DNA from: Otatea glauca
Taxonomy: Eukaryota > Streptophyta > Magnoliopsida > Poales > Poaceae
Reading direction: 5' to 3'
Assembly: GCA_036346275.1 (NCBI GenBank)
Contig: CM070721.1
Location: 7,142,452 to 7,206,451, forward strand
Length of the DNA stretch: 64,000 bases
Positions 21,708 to 34,412 of the stretch are shown here, in pieces. Numbering within the stretch: position 1 is the stretch's first letter; each line of letters opens with the position of its first letter. The translations under genes and the position numbers were made by a program. The notes below the pieces were generated by a model. The model saw only the letters and a program-made list of their open reading frames with translations. It was not told where the DNA came from and searched no databases.

Positions 21708-24700
21708 CTGGCAATCCATCAAGATAACATCATAGGGCAAGGTCACAACTTTGTTATCTTCTGAAACACTTTCTTGCTCAAGAGCATCTTTGAACATATC
21801 AACAGCCTTAGATCCATCAACTGCTACTTTAACAGTTGCTCCTAGTTGGTTCAGCATCTTCCTCTGGATAGTTTGCAGCACCAAAGTGACTTCGACCAGC
21901 AAGACACGCATCCCAGCCAATGGCTTATCACCTTCGACTTTTGGTTCCTGAGCCAAGCATGCAACTTTAGCTGATGCAGTAGTCCCTTACAAATCTTTCA
22001 TACCAATCTCTGACAAATCTTGCTGACTAGTCCCAGCATTGTTGGGACCAACTTGAGATGATTGTTGTGTAGGTGAGACATGAAGGTCCCTCAAGATCCT
22101 CAGAAGAGCGTATAACCGAGACCCGTGCATCGGCTTTCGTAGGACAAGATCGCATCTCATGTCCCTGAACCTTTGTAAATCCTTAGAAGAGGTCTTCAAA
22201 ACAACTAAACAGACAACTTTGGATGGAACTTGATGCTTGATTTTGACGAAGCTAGCCACCTCTCTTCAAATGTCATCTAATCTTACATCGGACACATCAA
22301 TGATAACAAGCAGACCAAATGGATGATGCCATCCAAAGTTGCCTCCTAAGCTATTGTTGCGCCTCAATGCCATTGGCAAAACTTGGCTAACCATCTCTTT
22401 GGAGCTGAAACACGATTCGTCTTTATCATAATCGGCGCCAGTGATGATGGCGTCGAAGAAAAGATACTGGTAGATTGCACCTTCTCCAAAGTAGAAGCGA
22501 TGAGCTCGACCTGTGAGATCAGCCAAACTTTCATCCCAATATTCTCCATCCATGTGTGCAAGATTCTTCCGTTTAATCCCCATGAACAAACAGAGACAAT
22601 GCCCACCCTTAAAGCGCTTGGCTTCTTTGAACACGAGGCTCGGACGTCGGAATCACTCATTGTTGTTGTCCCTTCTTCTATATCTTCAAGTTGTTGCCTT
22701 TCACTAATCTTCAGAAAAACATTGAACACGAAGAATGTTCCAGTTTCTCCTAGTTCTTTGTCTTTGATACTGATCTCCCCACCCGTCAGGTGAACCTATG
22801 AACAATAAATAATAGCCAAAATTAAGCAACAGTTTAAAAAGAGAAAAAAAGAAGCATCATGGATACTTGAGGGGTTTAACACACACAAAAAAATAGATAA
22901 CTCACAAAAGATTGGACGATTCCAAGCCCCAAACCGGTGCCTCCATGTCCTTCTTTTACTTGAACATAGTTTTCAAAGACAGACTCCCTCTTCTCCTTGG
23001 CGATCCCTATGCCAGTATCAACCACCTCAAAGTAAAACTCAACCGAGTTGGGATCATTCTACATAGGATTGAAAGAGTTCTGCTCGGTGCAACCTTTCCT
23101 TGCTCCAAACAAACATCTGAAGAAACCGCCACCACGCCTTCGACAAGCGAATCTCGAAGGAACGCTAATGGAGCTCCTTACGATCGGCCTATTCACCCAA
23201 GCCCGGAGAACAACGTGCCCTTCATGTGTGAACTTCTGGCGTTGCCTAATAGGTTGTCGAGGATTTGCTTGAATCTCTTGCTGTCCCCTAAGAAATTCCC
23301 ACATTTCAGGACAGAAATCACAGGGATCTCAGACCATTTCTATTCCATTGTTGATACCCACGACATTGACCATGTCCACAGATTCCTCCAAGGCATCGGC
23401 TATGTCGAACTCAACTTCCTCAAGCTGCATCTTCCCTAACTCGCTTATGTCTAGTATCGAGTTTAGTATATCTGCAAAAGCTACACCACATCCATGAACA
23501 TATATTTTCATCTTCCTAGGTTCAATATATAATTTCCTAAGTAGTTTATCGCAAGGCTAGATGTTCCAATCTATTCTATCAAAGATATGTGCTCTATATT
23601 GTGGACATTGCAAACTCTTCATACCTGATTTTATCAAAAGATTTATATCAAATGTCAGCAAAAAAATTGAAATTATAATATTTTTTGATAATAAACCTAC
23701 TTGTATGATTTTGCTATAGTCAATCTTGATACTACGTTTGTATATGTAAGTGGTCAAAGTTTAACACGATTAACTAAATGCATCATGCATGTATACTACG
23801 TACGTATAGAGATATACGTATATATGCAAATTCCAGACTAACCAAAGAGCTTCTTGGTGCAGACGTCCATCTGGTTGAGGTTGTCCATGACAGTGGGGTT
23901 TGCCTGGGCATCCGATCGGGACACTTCGATGAGGCCAGCGATGACGGGCAGCGCTGACCGTATGTCGTGGCTGGCGCTGGCGAAGGCGTTGATCTTGTTC
24001 ATGCTCTTGCGCTCCGCCTGCCAAAGTGCCTCCTTCTACTGGCGAGGTCGCTTGGCCACCGCCTCCGCGCCGCCACCACCGCAGCCCGTGCCATGAAGAA
24101 GCATGACACGGCGCCACCACCACCGAGGAGCACACAAAGGTGATCACGATGACCCCCACCTGTCGGAACATGTCTGCCTCGTGGCTGTTTCGAAGCACCA
24201 GCCGTAATCCCCACGCAATTGAAGTGGAAGAAGCAGGCTCGTGCATGTCAAAATCAAGACACAGATATGTTGCATGCATGTGCTGGTCCGAAATTTCCTG
24301 GCATGCATGCGTATGTGCTACTTTTTGTGAAAGAAAATATGAAGAAGAAATGCATTAAGGAAAGGTAAACAAGAGTCAATACAATTAAGGATCGGATGTC
24401 TGGTATCTCACGGACCACTCTCTAGCCACTATACTTATAAGCATGCATGGCTTTTATGTAAATAAATGTTAGGAATTGTTAAATGGCACTTGAGAATTTT
24501 TTTAACGTGAGCATTCAATTTTTTTTCCTATTATATATTGTTTTGATCCACGTTATGATTTATCATTTTGACTTTGTGATTCACACTTTTGTCTACTGTG
24601 TTCCTTGTAGTTTGTTTTGTGCCCTGTTTTTTTTACAAATCATCACATTATCTTTTACATAATTTAATTTGTGTAAAACTAGTATATAATTGATGTTAAA

Positions 24701-27700
24701 AATGGTCATGCGAAAAATAATAATATTTTTTACAAATCATTTTTATATAATTTAATTTGTGTAAAACTAGTATATAATTGATGTAAAAAGTAGGCAATAC
24801 AGAAAAAATAATGTTTCTGATCCAAAACCTAAAAATTTGAGTACTCCTTGAAAAAATAGTACTCAAATAAGAGAAGTGGGGGCAAATTGATTTCATCCAT
24901 TTGGATGTAGATCTAAAGACTCAAAATTTAATATTATATACATGAACACAGCTCACACACTACAGTAGCATCTAAAGTTCCCCTCCCAACTCGCGTCGGA
25001 CGGTAAAACACATGGTAACGCTTGACGATTGACGTGCTATCACGCGTAACAAAGCAATATCGTGTGTGTATACATACACACACACTTGGATCCCAACACT
25101 TCATCATTCAAAAATTACATGTTGTACTTCCACACTAAACCTTGTCTGCCTTATACTCTCTCTAGTAAAAAGTACTAAACCCTTTTTTTCCATGGCCCCA
25201 CAAAACACGTCATGACTCAGAACCTTCTCTTCTCAGATGGCACATACTCCCGTCCCTAAAAAAGATCGACAACCAGTGACGGATAAAGATTTCATGACAT
25301 TTCAAGTTGAACTCTAACAGACTAACATCCTAAAACTAAATATATACTATACTACTACGTCGCGCTGAGCCAAAACTACTTGTGCTATATACTATTAATA
25401 TTCTCAAGCTACATATATATATATATATATATATAGAAGCCTACTTTCTAGGGGCTTAAATCTGCCCCCGTCGACGTCTTCCTCCATTTATTGTTGCCCT
25501 AGTTTGGGCGCTGCAGTGCCAAAGGCCTCCATGTCATTGAAAAGAGAATCGTTTGCATGCCTTAGCTTCCATTTTTTAAGGGGCCCTTAGCTCTTGATTA
25601 TGACAAAATGAACGATCAATGATATTTATTATAAAGATCTCTGAAATACTTGCCGCCTTAATACAATGATGTCATTGTTTAGCTTAATTTGTGGAATATT
25701 TGTATGAGATTTGTAAAGGAAGAAATGACGGGATTCATAACAAAAAGGAATTAAGCAAGCAATTAATGCAATGCATGCACGATGCGTGCGTATGTGTATG
25801 TATGGCTTGCACACGTACTAGTTTTACTCCGGAGACGTCAAAGCTGGTGCACGCAACTTTGTAATTGTCAATCCTCGCACCGTAAAGCTCGAGATTGGGC
25901 GCGTCAATGGCGGAAGCAGTACATTTCACCTTTGAGAACGAATCCATCTTCTCCATTTGCGTCGTCACATCATCGCTTTGGTTCCCAGCAAGCAGAGATT
26001 TATAAGCGGTTGGTGCACTGCCCTTGCCGCCGATCCCGTAGTAGATGTCCATGTCGCGGAAGCCGGTGGCGCGAGGGGCGGTGCCACGGGCGGCGGCGTT
26101 GTCGGCGGCCACTGCGACCGAGACCACGCCGGCGTCGATCGGGGCGTGGACAAAACCAGCATCTGGACGCCTGAGCGGGCCCACCCGACCCCAAGAGATG
26201 CGCACGAGCCGTTCTTGGCATTGAGGAGGACCTGCGTCGTGTTGGGAAGGTGATCCGGCCTCGCCACCGCCACGGCACGCCCGACAAACGGCCGGATGTA
26301 CCACATGTGTGGCGCGAGCTCGCGAACATTGCTCTTACCTTGCCATCCTCGACGCGGTGGTACGAGAATGTGCCGTCGTGGACACCGGCGTACGACATCT
26401 CGGCCAACAGCGGATGCATGGCGAAGGCCAAGTACAGCTTGGGTCCCACCTGACAGGTCAACACACAGCACTATGTATGAGTAGCAGTGAGTATTTTTTT
26501 AAAAAAATTAGTCAGAACATCACTATTTATTAAAGGAGGACAATTCGAACTACAAACAAACATCCAGTATGCACAAATGCATTCTCTCGAATGCCTCAGC
26601 TGGCGTCCTACCAACCCGGTTCTCATAAAAAGCAGTAAGTAGTAACAACAAACTATTTGCACGTGAACCCTGGGCCCACCTTACAAAATTACTGAGCACG
26701 AAGCCAGCACGTGTTTATAACTTCGTACTGATACTTCCTTAAAAACATTATATTGCCATTTTATACCGCTTTGTAGCAGGAAATACCTATGATTATGGGG
26801 AAAAATCTTGCGCGTAGCGATGCTAAAGTTCTATTATTGCAAACAATAGAAATCAAAGATTGCTTGGAATGCACAAATTTCGCAGGAAAAGAGGCGTCCA
26901 CTCTTAGGTCTTATTTAGGAGATTCATTATCGACCGGGATTCACTTGGATGGATCTGTAATTTGACTCCCAAACAAGGTCTTGGTGAGATACGAGATTAA
27001 CTCCCAGCGAAATTCCGACGAGAATCTTAGCATACATTCCAAAAAAAATGGACATGAAAATAAGGGGTTTAATTGGTATACGTTGGAGAAGGAAGATCTA
27101 TTGCTTGTCAGATGCAGGGCGAGGGCGTCGGCGACGGCGAAGGCGGAGCGGTTGGCTTCCATGAAAGGTTGCATGCTGCCAACGACGTGCGTCAACGCCG
27201 CGTCCATGGCGCTCGTGGTGTTGTCACTCATGGCTTCTCTCATGTGCCACGAGGAGAAACAATATGAGACGAGCATTGCCACCACGACTGCTCCATGGAC
27301 AGCCTGCATTCAAATGGAGACATTCGTCCATGATCATTATTCTGATGTAATAAAACTTTCATCACTGCATTCCATTTGGAATTTGAAAAATTATACTAAA
27401 AATTCATTTTCCACACAGCAACACAAATTTAGCTAGCTTCTCTCCTATGATCGATAAAAGAACATCTAGGGGGATAGCAACCACCACAAAAGCGCCATGG
27501 AACAGGACTATAGTACTATTAATTCCTTACCAGTGGGATTAGGGTCCAGAAGTGCTTGAAAAGATTACCCCATGTGCCAACTTCATTCATCATGGCCTTA
27601 CAAACTATTTTAGAGTAAATTTTCACAAAACCATATGTGCGAGAACAAAGGAAGGCTATAGGCAGCTTGCTTAGATGCCTTGATGCCCTTCTTATAGCTA

Positions 27701-27822
27701 GATGTCTGGCAGAAACATATACAAGGAAAGGAGTGTTTGATGTTAATTTTTGCTGAATACCGTCATGCACCGGTTTGCGTAAAACCCAACGTATAGCGGT
27801 ATTTTCTCCATCAGTCGTCAGC
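21708..27822 (-). pseudogene. HK2: HK-B: hybrid histidine kinase (CKI1/HK2 type), near full length, broken
   Basis: Same exon plan as HK-A: N-terminal exon about 27309-27090; sensor 26449-25819; transmembrane/His box 24210-23843; HATPase 23471-22906; receiver exon 22795-21708. This copy keeps a sensor stretch (YKSLLAGNQSDDVTTQMEK) that HK-A lost, and the receiver phosphoacceptor Asp (VILMDCQ). Defects: a 2-bp insertion and a deletion of about 24 bp in the sensor near 26295, a frameshift near 26145, a lost splice acceptor at 24211 (TTGCTTAG became TTGCGTGG), deletions in the TM region near 24040-24110, TGA at 23331-23329 and TAG at 23061-23059 (both shared with HK-A), a frameshift in the N-box near 23237, a stop near 22265, TAA at 21989-21987, and Asp to Val in the receiver acidic pair (LLVEVTL). 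Last exon missing through the TIR fusion. MULE-2 lies directly upstream. Confidence 0.88.
27814..27822 (+). repeat. Target-site duplication of MULE-2, left copy
   Basis: GTCGTCAGC immediately before the left TIR, identical to 37644-37652. Nine bases is the usual length for Mutator-like elements. Confidence 0.92.
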
Positions 27823-29182
27823 GGAATTTTTGGAATAGAGTACAATAAACGATCTGTAATTACAAATCGATACAAAGTGTTTGCATATTTGTTAAAAAGC
27901 CAGTCATACCCGAAAATTGAAAATTTGTGGAACCTTTCCCGAAATTTCGAAATTCGGCAATCCAATAATCGAAAAATGAAATTTCGTGTATGGCATGGCA
28001 TAATCGACAGCACGGTAAAAAAATAAAAAAAAACTAGGACCCAAACTACATCATGGAGGTTCCTGACAAATCAATGATACTCCCATAAAAATTTCGGATT
28101 ATTATAAGGTATGAGGAATTTTTAAAAAATAAAATATTACAACAATTCCGATAAAACGCTGACCGACAAATTTGAACCGAATGAAAAATAAAAGAAACCA
28201 CGTTAGAAAATTTTAAAAAATTTTGTTCATTGTTATTATGAATCACTAATCTTCCCATAAAATTTTCATATGATGATCAAAATTATGAATTTTTAAAAAT
28301 TAAGACAGTGCTACTATCCGATATGGCTTTTATCAGGACAGTAGCACTGTTTGAATTTTTAAAAATTTATAAATCTTGGTCATCATATGAAAATTTTATG
28401 GAAACAATAGTGATGCATCATAACCATGGAAAAAATTTCAAGATTTTCTAACGTGATTTGCTTCATTTTTCATTCGGTTCAAACTTGTTGGTTAGTGTTT
28501 TATTAGGACAGTTGTAATGTTTGAATTTTCAAAAATTCATAAAATCTTATAATATTATGAACTTTTTATAGTAATATAATTTATTTGTCAGAAACCTCCA
28601 CAAAAAAATTTAAATTTTCAACGTCGTTTGGGTCCTTGTTTTATTTTTTTTGATTAATCTGGGAAATTCGTTCGCAGAATTGTATTTTTAAAAAATTCCA
28701 GCGAATTGAGTTTGTAGAAATTGCGGATTAAAAATAAAAAATCTGCTAAACCCGTTATTTGGAAAAGAAATTAAAAAATCATGGCCCGTCAAATGGAATT
28801 TCTCTGTTCACGGGCAAAATTATAAATAGTATGACGATACTAATTGATTAGCAAAATCGCGTTATTGCAAAAAAATTCCAATCAAATTTCTAAAGATATT
28901 TAATACACTTCTTTTGGAGGAAGTGGTGAGAACCGTATCATTGAACTTAGGTCTGATAAATGTGTCCAATAAAAGTCCAGCAATCATTAGTTTGAAATTA
29001 TTTGAAGAATTGATTTTATTAGAAATTGCAAAGCGATGGTGGGAGAGGAGTTCGAGAGAGTGCGATTACGATATCGAGGAGTGTGATTTTGTAGCCTTTT
29101 GGGCAGCCCGTAAAATGTCATGTTTAAATGTAATATTTAGGAAGAATGGACCAGATTTGCTTGCTCTTTGATATATGCACTA
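27823..29182 (+). repeat. MULE-2 left terminal inverted repeat
   Basis: Inverted match to 36261-37643 throughout, ending inward at GATATATGCACTA. It includes AACTAGGACCCAAAC (28034) and the inverted pair around ACAGTAGCACTGTC (about 28310-28345). The 85-codon frame at 28914-29171 lies wholly in the repeat and is not a gene. Confidence 0.9.
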
Positions 29183-30070
29183 CCATATATGTAGTACTAA
29201 CAAATGCAACACTTAGCAGCAACACAGGAATAAAATTACAATGCATCCCTTCGTAAACATACACGAGGCATTGGTTTAACATAGGAAGTGCAACCCACAA
29301 TTAACATCTCTACAAGTTCTACTTCCTGTACAGACTGGAACTAGTTCACCTTGCAACTCAACATGTCTTTCGAGAACTTACAATATTCTGCCAACACATA
29401 TACTACAACAAAAGCTTACAATATTTAAGCCTTTTCAACGACAGATAAAATAACTCATCTAAATACTAAAGGTTATAAAACTAGTTCAGAAATACTCACC
29501 AAAGCATGTACTACCATATTCTGAAAATAGAATATCATTATGTTATGATTTGCATATAAAACTCGCTAGCAAAATAACCCTAAGCGTTAAGCTTTCTGAA
29601 TATTACAAACATTAAAGCCTTTTCGGCAGCCTGTAGAATAACTCGTCTAAATGCAAACCTCATGTAAAATAGCTTAGAAATGATATTTAGGATATGTACT
29701 ACTGTATTCTAGAGAAATATTTTATTTACCACTTCACGTTCATCAAAATCCTGTTAGTATAAAACTCTTAAGTGATAAGGTAATTCATACACTCATTTGG
29801 CCGATTTTGCATAACAGACTTTAATGCTCTATAAGCCATTTCAGCAATGAATATAATACCTCAGCTAAACACTAAAATTCATGAAATTAGTTTAGAAATG
29901 CTAACCAAAGTATAGATTACCATATTCAAAACAAATAACCTTATTTCATTATGTTTTTCATACTATTCTTAGTAGCTGAACAACCTTAAGTAATAAGCTT
30001 TCCGTAAGCTATAATATGCATAAACGAACTCAAAAACAATGAAGAAATCTATATTTATAATATTTATATC
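29183..30070 (+). repeat. MULE-2 left subterminal region with degenerate ~200-bp repeats
   Basis: AT-rich noncoding DNA. Three degenerate units start near 29431, 29617 and 29836. Each has a GCCTTTTC-like start, AATAACTC(A/G)TCTAAA and a TAC(C/T)(A/G)TATTC end, spaced about 190-220 bp. They look like decayed inverted relatives of the 192-bp right subterminal units. Confidence 0.55.
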
Positions 30071-30504
30071 AAAGCTGCACGACCTGTCAGTACATATCAT
30101 CATAAAAGCTGCATGACCTGTCACCCATCATCATAAAAGTTGCACGACCTGTCACTACCCACCATCAAAGCTGCACGACCTGTTACTACACGCTGCACGA
30201 CCAGTCACCCATCATCAAAGTTGCACGACCTGTCACTACACATTATCAAAGCTGCATGACCTGTCACCCATCATCATAAAAGATGCACGACCTGTCACCC
30301 ATTATCAAAGCTGCACGACCTGTCACTACACATCATTAAAGCTGCACGACGAGTCACCCGTCATCAAAGTTGCACGACCTGTCACTACACATCATCAAAG
30401 CTGCATGACCTATCACCCATCATCATAAAAGTTGCACGACCTGTCACCCATCACCAAATCTGCACGACCTGTCACTACACATCATTAAAGCTGCACGACC
30501 AGTT
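30071..30504 (-). repeat. 29-bp tandem array, MULE-2 left array (inverted)
   Basis: About fifteen imperfect units like AAAGCTGCACGACCTGTCAC plus ATCATCAT-type spacer, 28-31 bp each. On the minus strand this is the same GTGACAGGTCGTGCAGCTTT unit as the right array. It ends about 410 bp before the first transposase ATG, next to a CCCCATACCCGAAATTTC motif (30510-30527). Confidence 0.88.
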
Positions 30505-30915
30505 ATGTCCCCATACCCGAAATTTCATGTTTCGGCAAAGGCTGGGCGACAGGCTGCATGCAAGTAATTTGGATGGTGGTGGCAGGGAATCTCACGGGCG
30601 ATCATCACGCACCGAAAGCACCGACTGAACGAATCCTTCTGAGATGTGTCCTTCCTTTCCCTTGCAATAAATCCTTCGCGATGGCATTGTAACGTTCACG
30701 ACAGCAAAGAGTGTCAAGGCAACCAGAGAGCTCGAAGACGAGATATTAGTTCGTTGGTGTTCATAGTTTGTTAAAATTTTCACAAAGTTTAATTTTTTTA
30801 TTTATTTCATTCGGGATTCTAATATTGCAGGTAATCTTCAGGAAGATTTATTGCTATATTGCTCTAGCTTTATTGACCTTCGGTACAGCTTAGAGAAGGT
30901 TACCTAGAAATCATC

Positions 30916-33569
30916 ATGAGTGTATATTATTTTTGTTTTATTAAGGTATTTAGTACATTAATAGTGCCATATTTGCTACAGATGGACATGCCTGTTAAAA
31001 TTTATTTCGGAGAACAGCTCGTAGTTTTGCACGGGAGGGTCGTGAGCATTGATAACTGTCTGCACGCAGATAGCACAATAAACACCCCGAACGAACTCTG
31101 GTAGCTCAAATCACATGTCATCGCTCTACTGCGTGTGAACCTTGAGATGCACAGAGTTCGTTTCGATGGGGTTCGTCCACGGTTTGTCCCCAACAGCTTG
31201 ATGGTTGTGTACAAGCTCTTCCCGCTACGGAATGAAAGCGTGTGGGCTTTGTATGTCCGCAAAGCGGGTGAAGAGAGTTTTGAGGTAGGAGTATACGTGA
31301 AGATATATCCACGGCACCAGCCCGTAGAGGAGGCCTCTACCTCCCGAGCAGTAGAACATAACATATCACATGCACCACCCGAACCAATAATTGTAGAGGA
31401 GGGGGCATTGGGGGGAGGCGAAGAAGAAGCTGAGGCGGCGGAGGTGGATGGGGAATGCATGGATGACGAAGACGGCGGAAGCGGGGATGAAGAAGCGGCA
31501 GACAATGATGACCCAACACCGGCTATACATTACTTCAGGGCCATCGGTCAGCTGGATTGTACCCTAACGGATTACAGTAACATATCCATGTGGGGTACTC
31601 CTAGAACGATGTCCAAATCGGACAACGGTTCCGTAACAAGCTGGAGGCTATTCACCTTCTTAGCAACTATGCCATCATGACAAGACAGAAGCACGCTCGT
31701 CTCCGGTCGAAGCCCTCATCGTACGAGGTTAGGTGCATGAAGTACCCATATTGTCCCTTCTTTGTACGAGTTTACAGACCGAAGCACGAAGATTACTTTG
31801 TCATAAGTAGAAATAGGCCTCATACATGCACGGAGGAGTCCGTAAGGAACATGAGCCGACTTGTGGACGCGAGGTTTGTAGCCGAAATCCTCGTGTCCAT
31901 CGTTGGAAGCGACATAGGGATGACTCCTCGAAAAATTATGGAGGAGGTCTAGGCTAAAACTGGCATGTTCATCACGTACCATACGGCTTGGAGAGCGAAG
32001 CAAAAAGCATTGAAGATGCTTTTGGGGGATTCGAGTCTTTCAACTATGCCCCTAGGTTGCTACATAGGATCGCCATGACGAACCCGGGCACGCAGTTCGC
32101 AGTGGCCGATGAGCCCGTCATACTAGAAGACAGTCCGTCACCGGCGGACGGTACCTCATGAGATATTCTAGTCATTGGTCAATGCATCGAAGCTTTGTAT
32201 TGTAGACCAGTCATATGCGTGGACGGGACATTCCTGTTGGGAAGTTCCACGGGGCCGATCGCTTCGCTCTCCACGATGCAAATAACCAAATCCTCCCGGT
32301 GGCGTTCGCTCTCGTCGAGAGCGAGAACAATGATAGCTGGTTGTGGTTCCTGATCAACTCAAGATCCGGGTCATCGATAGCCAGAAGCACATATGCGTTG
32401 TCTCAGACAAGAACAAAGGTCTCCTCCACGCGTTGGATGTCATGCACAACAAAGACGTCCTCCAAGACTAGCCGCCCGATGTCGAGAGAAGATGGTCCAG
32501 CGCCACCTTGGTGCGAACTCGTACACAAGGTACAAGAACAAGGCCACGGTCAAGAGATTCAAAGCTATGTGCTGCAGAACCAAGCACACAAGTTCAACGC
32601 GATATGGACGCAGCTGCACGAGACCACATGGAAGATGATGGAGGACGACCAATCCCAGGAGCTGCAACTCCGTTCGCAAATGGTGGGAGGCCAGAGCATG
32701 GTTTCTCGAACTCGGCCCACCTTCAGCCAGTGGATTGCGGGGAAGCCAGCGGAGCGGTGGGCGCTACTCCACGACACGAACGGAGCAAGGAATGGACGAA
32801 CCATAACTTAACGCAAATCATTTGACCTCCTTGTATTCATTTCTATACAAGCTGACATACACCATCATAGGTACAACGTGATGATAACGAACATAGCGAG
32901 ACATTCAACAATGTCCTGAAGGGTGTGCGCGCTCTTCCGTTATGTTCAATCATTGAGCTCACATTCTACCGGGCGGCTGATTACTTTCGAGATCGCAGTA
33001 ACGTGGCAGAGGCGTGCGTTACCACGTACGCACCCAGAGTGGAGAAGATGCTCGCGAAGAGGAGGAAGAAGGTGCACTTCCACCGCACAAGGATTTATGA
33101 CCTGGGGACGAATAAATTTAAAGTCATGTGCAAGCGCAGACATGCATCCGGGTATCTCGCGGGGGACACCGTGTAACAATGTCAGCTAGGGGGCGAGCAA
33201 GTGACGTGCACGTGCAACAAGCCAAAGCTTCAACACATTCCGTGCTCCCATGTGCTCGCCGCATGTCACGACATGGGTGGGAACGATGCATCACAGTACA
33301 TCTCACCTTACTACACCGCGCATGCTTTGAAGAACACATGGCGTCCGAAGATGGGTTCGTTCACAATCGGAGCAAACTACAAGATTATGGAAGGCCCAAC
33401 CTGGAAACCATTTCCCGCGACTAGACGCACACAACATGGGAGGCCAAGGGGCACCAGATTGCAAGGTGACATGGACGCGGCTGATGCGGTGGACAGTTTG
33501 CGAAAATGCAAATTTTGTAAACAACCTGGACACGACCGTAGGAGGTGCCCCAATCCACCCAGTATGTAG
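30916..33569 (+). pseudogene. MULE-2 transposase (MuDR-like DDE), broken
   Basis: Mutator-like transposase that would act on the TIRs. Possible short exon at 30916, intron ending CTACAG (30981), then MDMPVKIYFGEQLVVLHGRV. An acidic linker (EEEAEAAEVDGECMDDEDGG) spans about 31410-31480. A MuDR-type N-terminal zinc region follows (RCMKYPYCPFF...HTC, about 31730-31830), then first-Asp motif VICVDGTFLLGKFHG (about 32210-32255), ANNQILPVAFALVESENNDS, a SWIM finger with all ligands (CTCNKPKLQHIPCSH, about 33207-33255) and an intact CCHC knuckle (CKFCKQPGHDRRRC). Defects: TAG at 31102, a frameshift near 31600, TAG at about 31950, frameshifts near 32020 and 32360, an intron donor GT changed to GA near 32792, and a TAA near 33175. 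About 70 percent of the expected landmarks are readable across frames. Confidence 0.85.
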
Positions 33570-33971
33570 TCATTTGGCTTTGATTATGTGTGAAATGTTC
33601 TCTACCACCCAATGTATCATGTTTAATCACCCTTGTGTTGCCAAATTTGAAATAAATCGATGCCAGCTTTCTCTGAAGTTGTCTTTCCTAATTTATTGTA
33701 TACACTAGTCTTGTCAAATCACTCATGTGTTGTCATCTTCGTAATACAGTGATGCCAGCTTCTCTTAAGCTGTCGAAATTTTTAACTGTAGTTCATAGTC
33801 ATGTCAAATCACCCATGTGTTGTCTGTCTGCACGCTTTCTCAGAGTGGACTATTGGACGACGCAAACCCCAGCCTTCACAACACGATGTGACAGCACGCT
33901 GCTATCAGCTTTCTCAAGCTGATTCGACAACACTCTGCACACCACCAAGCGACAAAGCACTACCCATCTCA
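33570..33971 (+). other. MULE-2 spacer between transposase and right array
   Basis: Noncoding; matches 7270-7670 of MULE-1, including the loose GTCAAATCACNCATGTGTTGTC repeats near 33714 and 33803. No gene seen. Confidence 0.5.
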
Positions 33972-34285
33972 TGCCAACAGAGGGTAACAGGTCAAGCAGC
34001 TTTTGATAGAGGGTGACAGGTCGTGCGGCTTTTGACAGAGGGTGACAGGTCGTGCGGCTTTCGACAGAGGGTGACAGGTCATGCGGCTTTTGACAGAGGG
34101 TGACAGGTCGTGCAGCTTTCGACAGAGGGTGACACGTCGTGCAGCTTTCGACAGAGGGTGACACGTCGTGCAGCCTTTGATAGAGGGTGACAGGTCGTGC
34201 AGCTTTTCTCAGAGGGTGACAAGTCGTGCAGCTTTGATGATGGGTGACACGTCGTGAAGCTTTTCACAGAGGATGCCAGGCCGTC
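33972..34285 (+). repeat. 29-bp tandem array, MULE-2 right array
   Basis: About ten units of the GGGTGACAGGTCGTGCGGCT type with a strict 29-bp period in the first half. Opposite in orientation to the left array (30071-30504) and in the same place as 7671-8010 in MULE-1. It ends about 50 bp before the TATA box of the second gene. Confidence 0.88.
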
Positions 34286-34332
34286 AAAATCGACAATTGC
34301 TGTAGTTTTGTGGAGTAACCCCTCACCACCAC

Positions 34333-34339
34333 TATAAAA
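34333..34339 (+). promoter_or_regulatory. TATA box of second MULE gene (MULE-2)
   Basis: TATAAAA in CACCACTATAAAACCGACC, 74 bp before the ATG at 34413, conserved with MULE-1 (8052). The context between TATA and ATG is also conserved, which supports a real promoter. Confidence 0.65.
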
Positions 34340-34412
34340 CCGACCGAGGGGTAGACATCCAACACCGCCAAACCAGCCATAAAACATCTGCTGAATCTAC
34401 ACAAATTAGGGC

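Noticed and set aside
12512..27822. Pack-MULE capture of the kinase gene
   Set aside because: All TIR pieces are left ends in the same orientation; no kinase copy sits between a left and a right TIR with a target duplication. Tandem duplication after insertion fits better.
28914..29171. 85-codon frame in the MULE-2 left TIR
   Set aside because: The same sequence occurs inverted in the right TIRs without an equivalent conserved frame.
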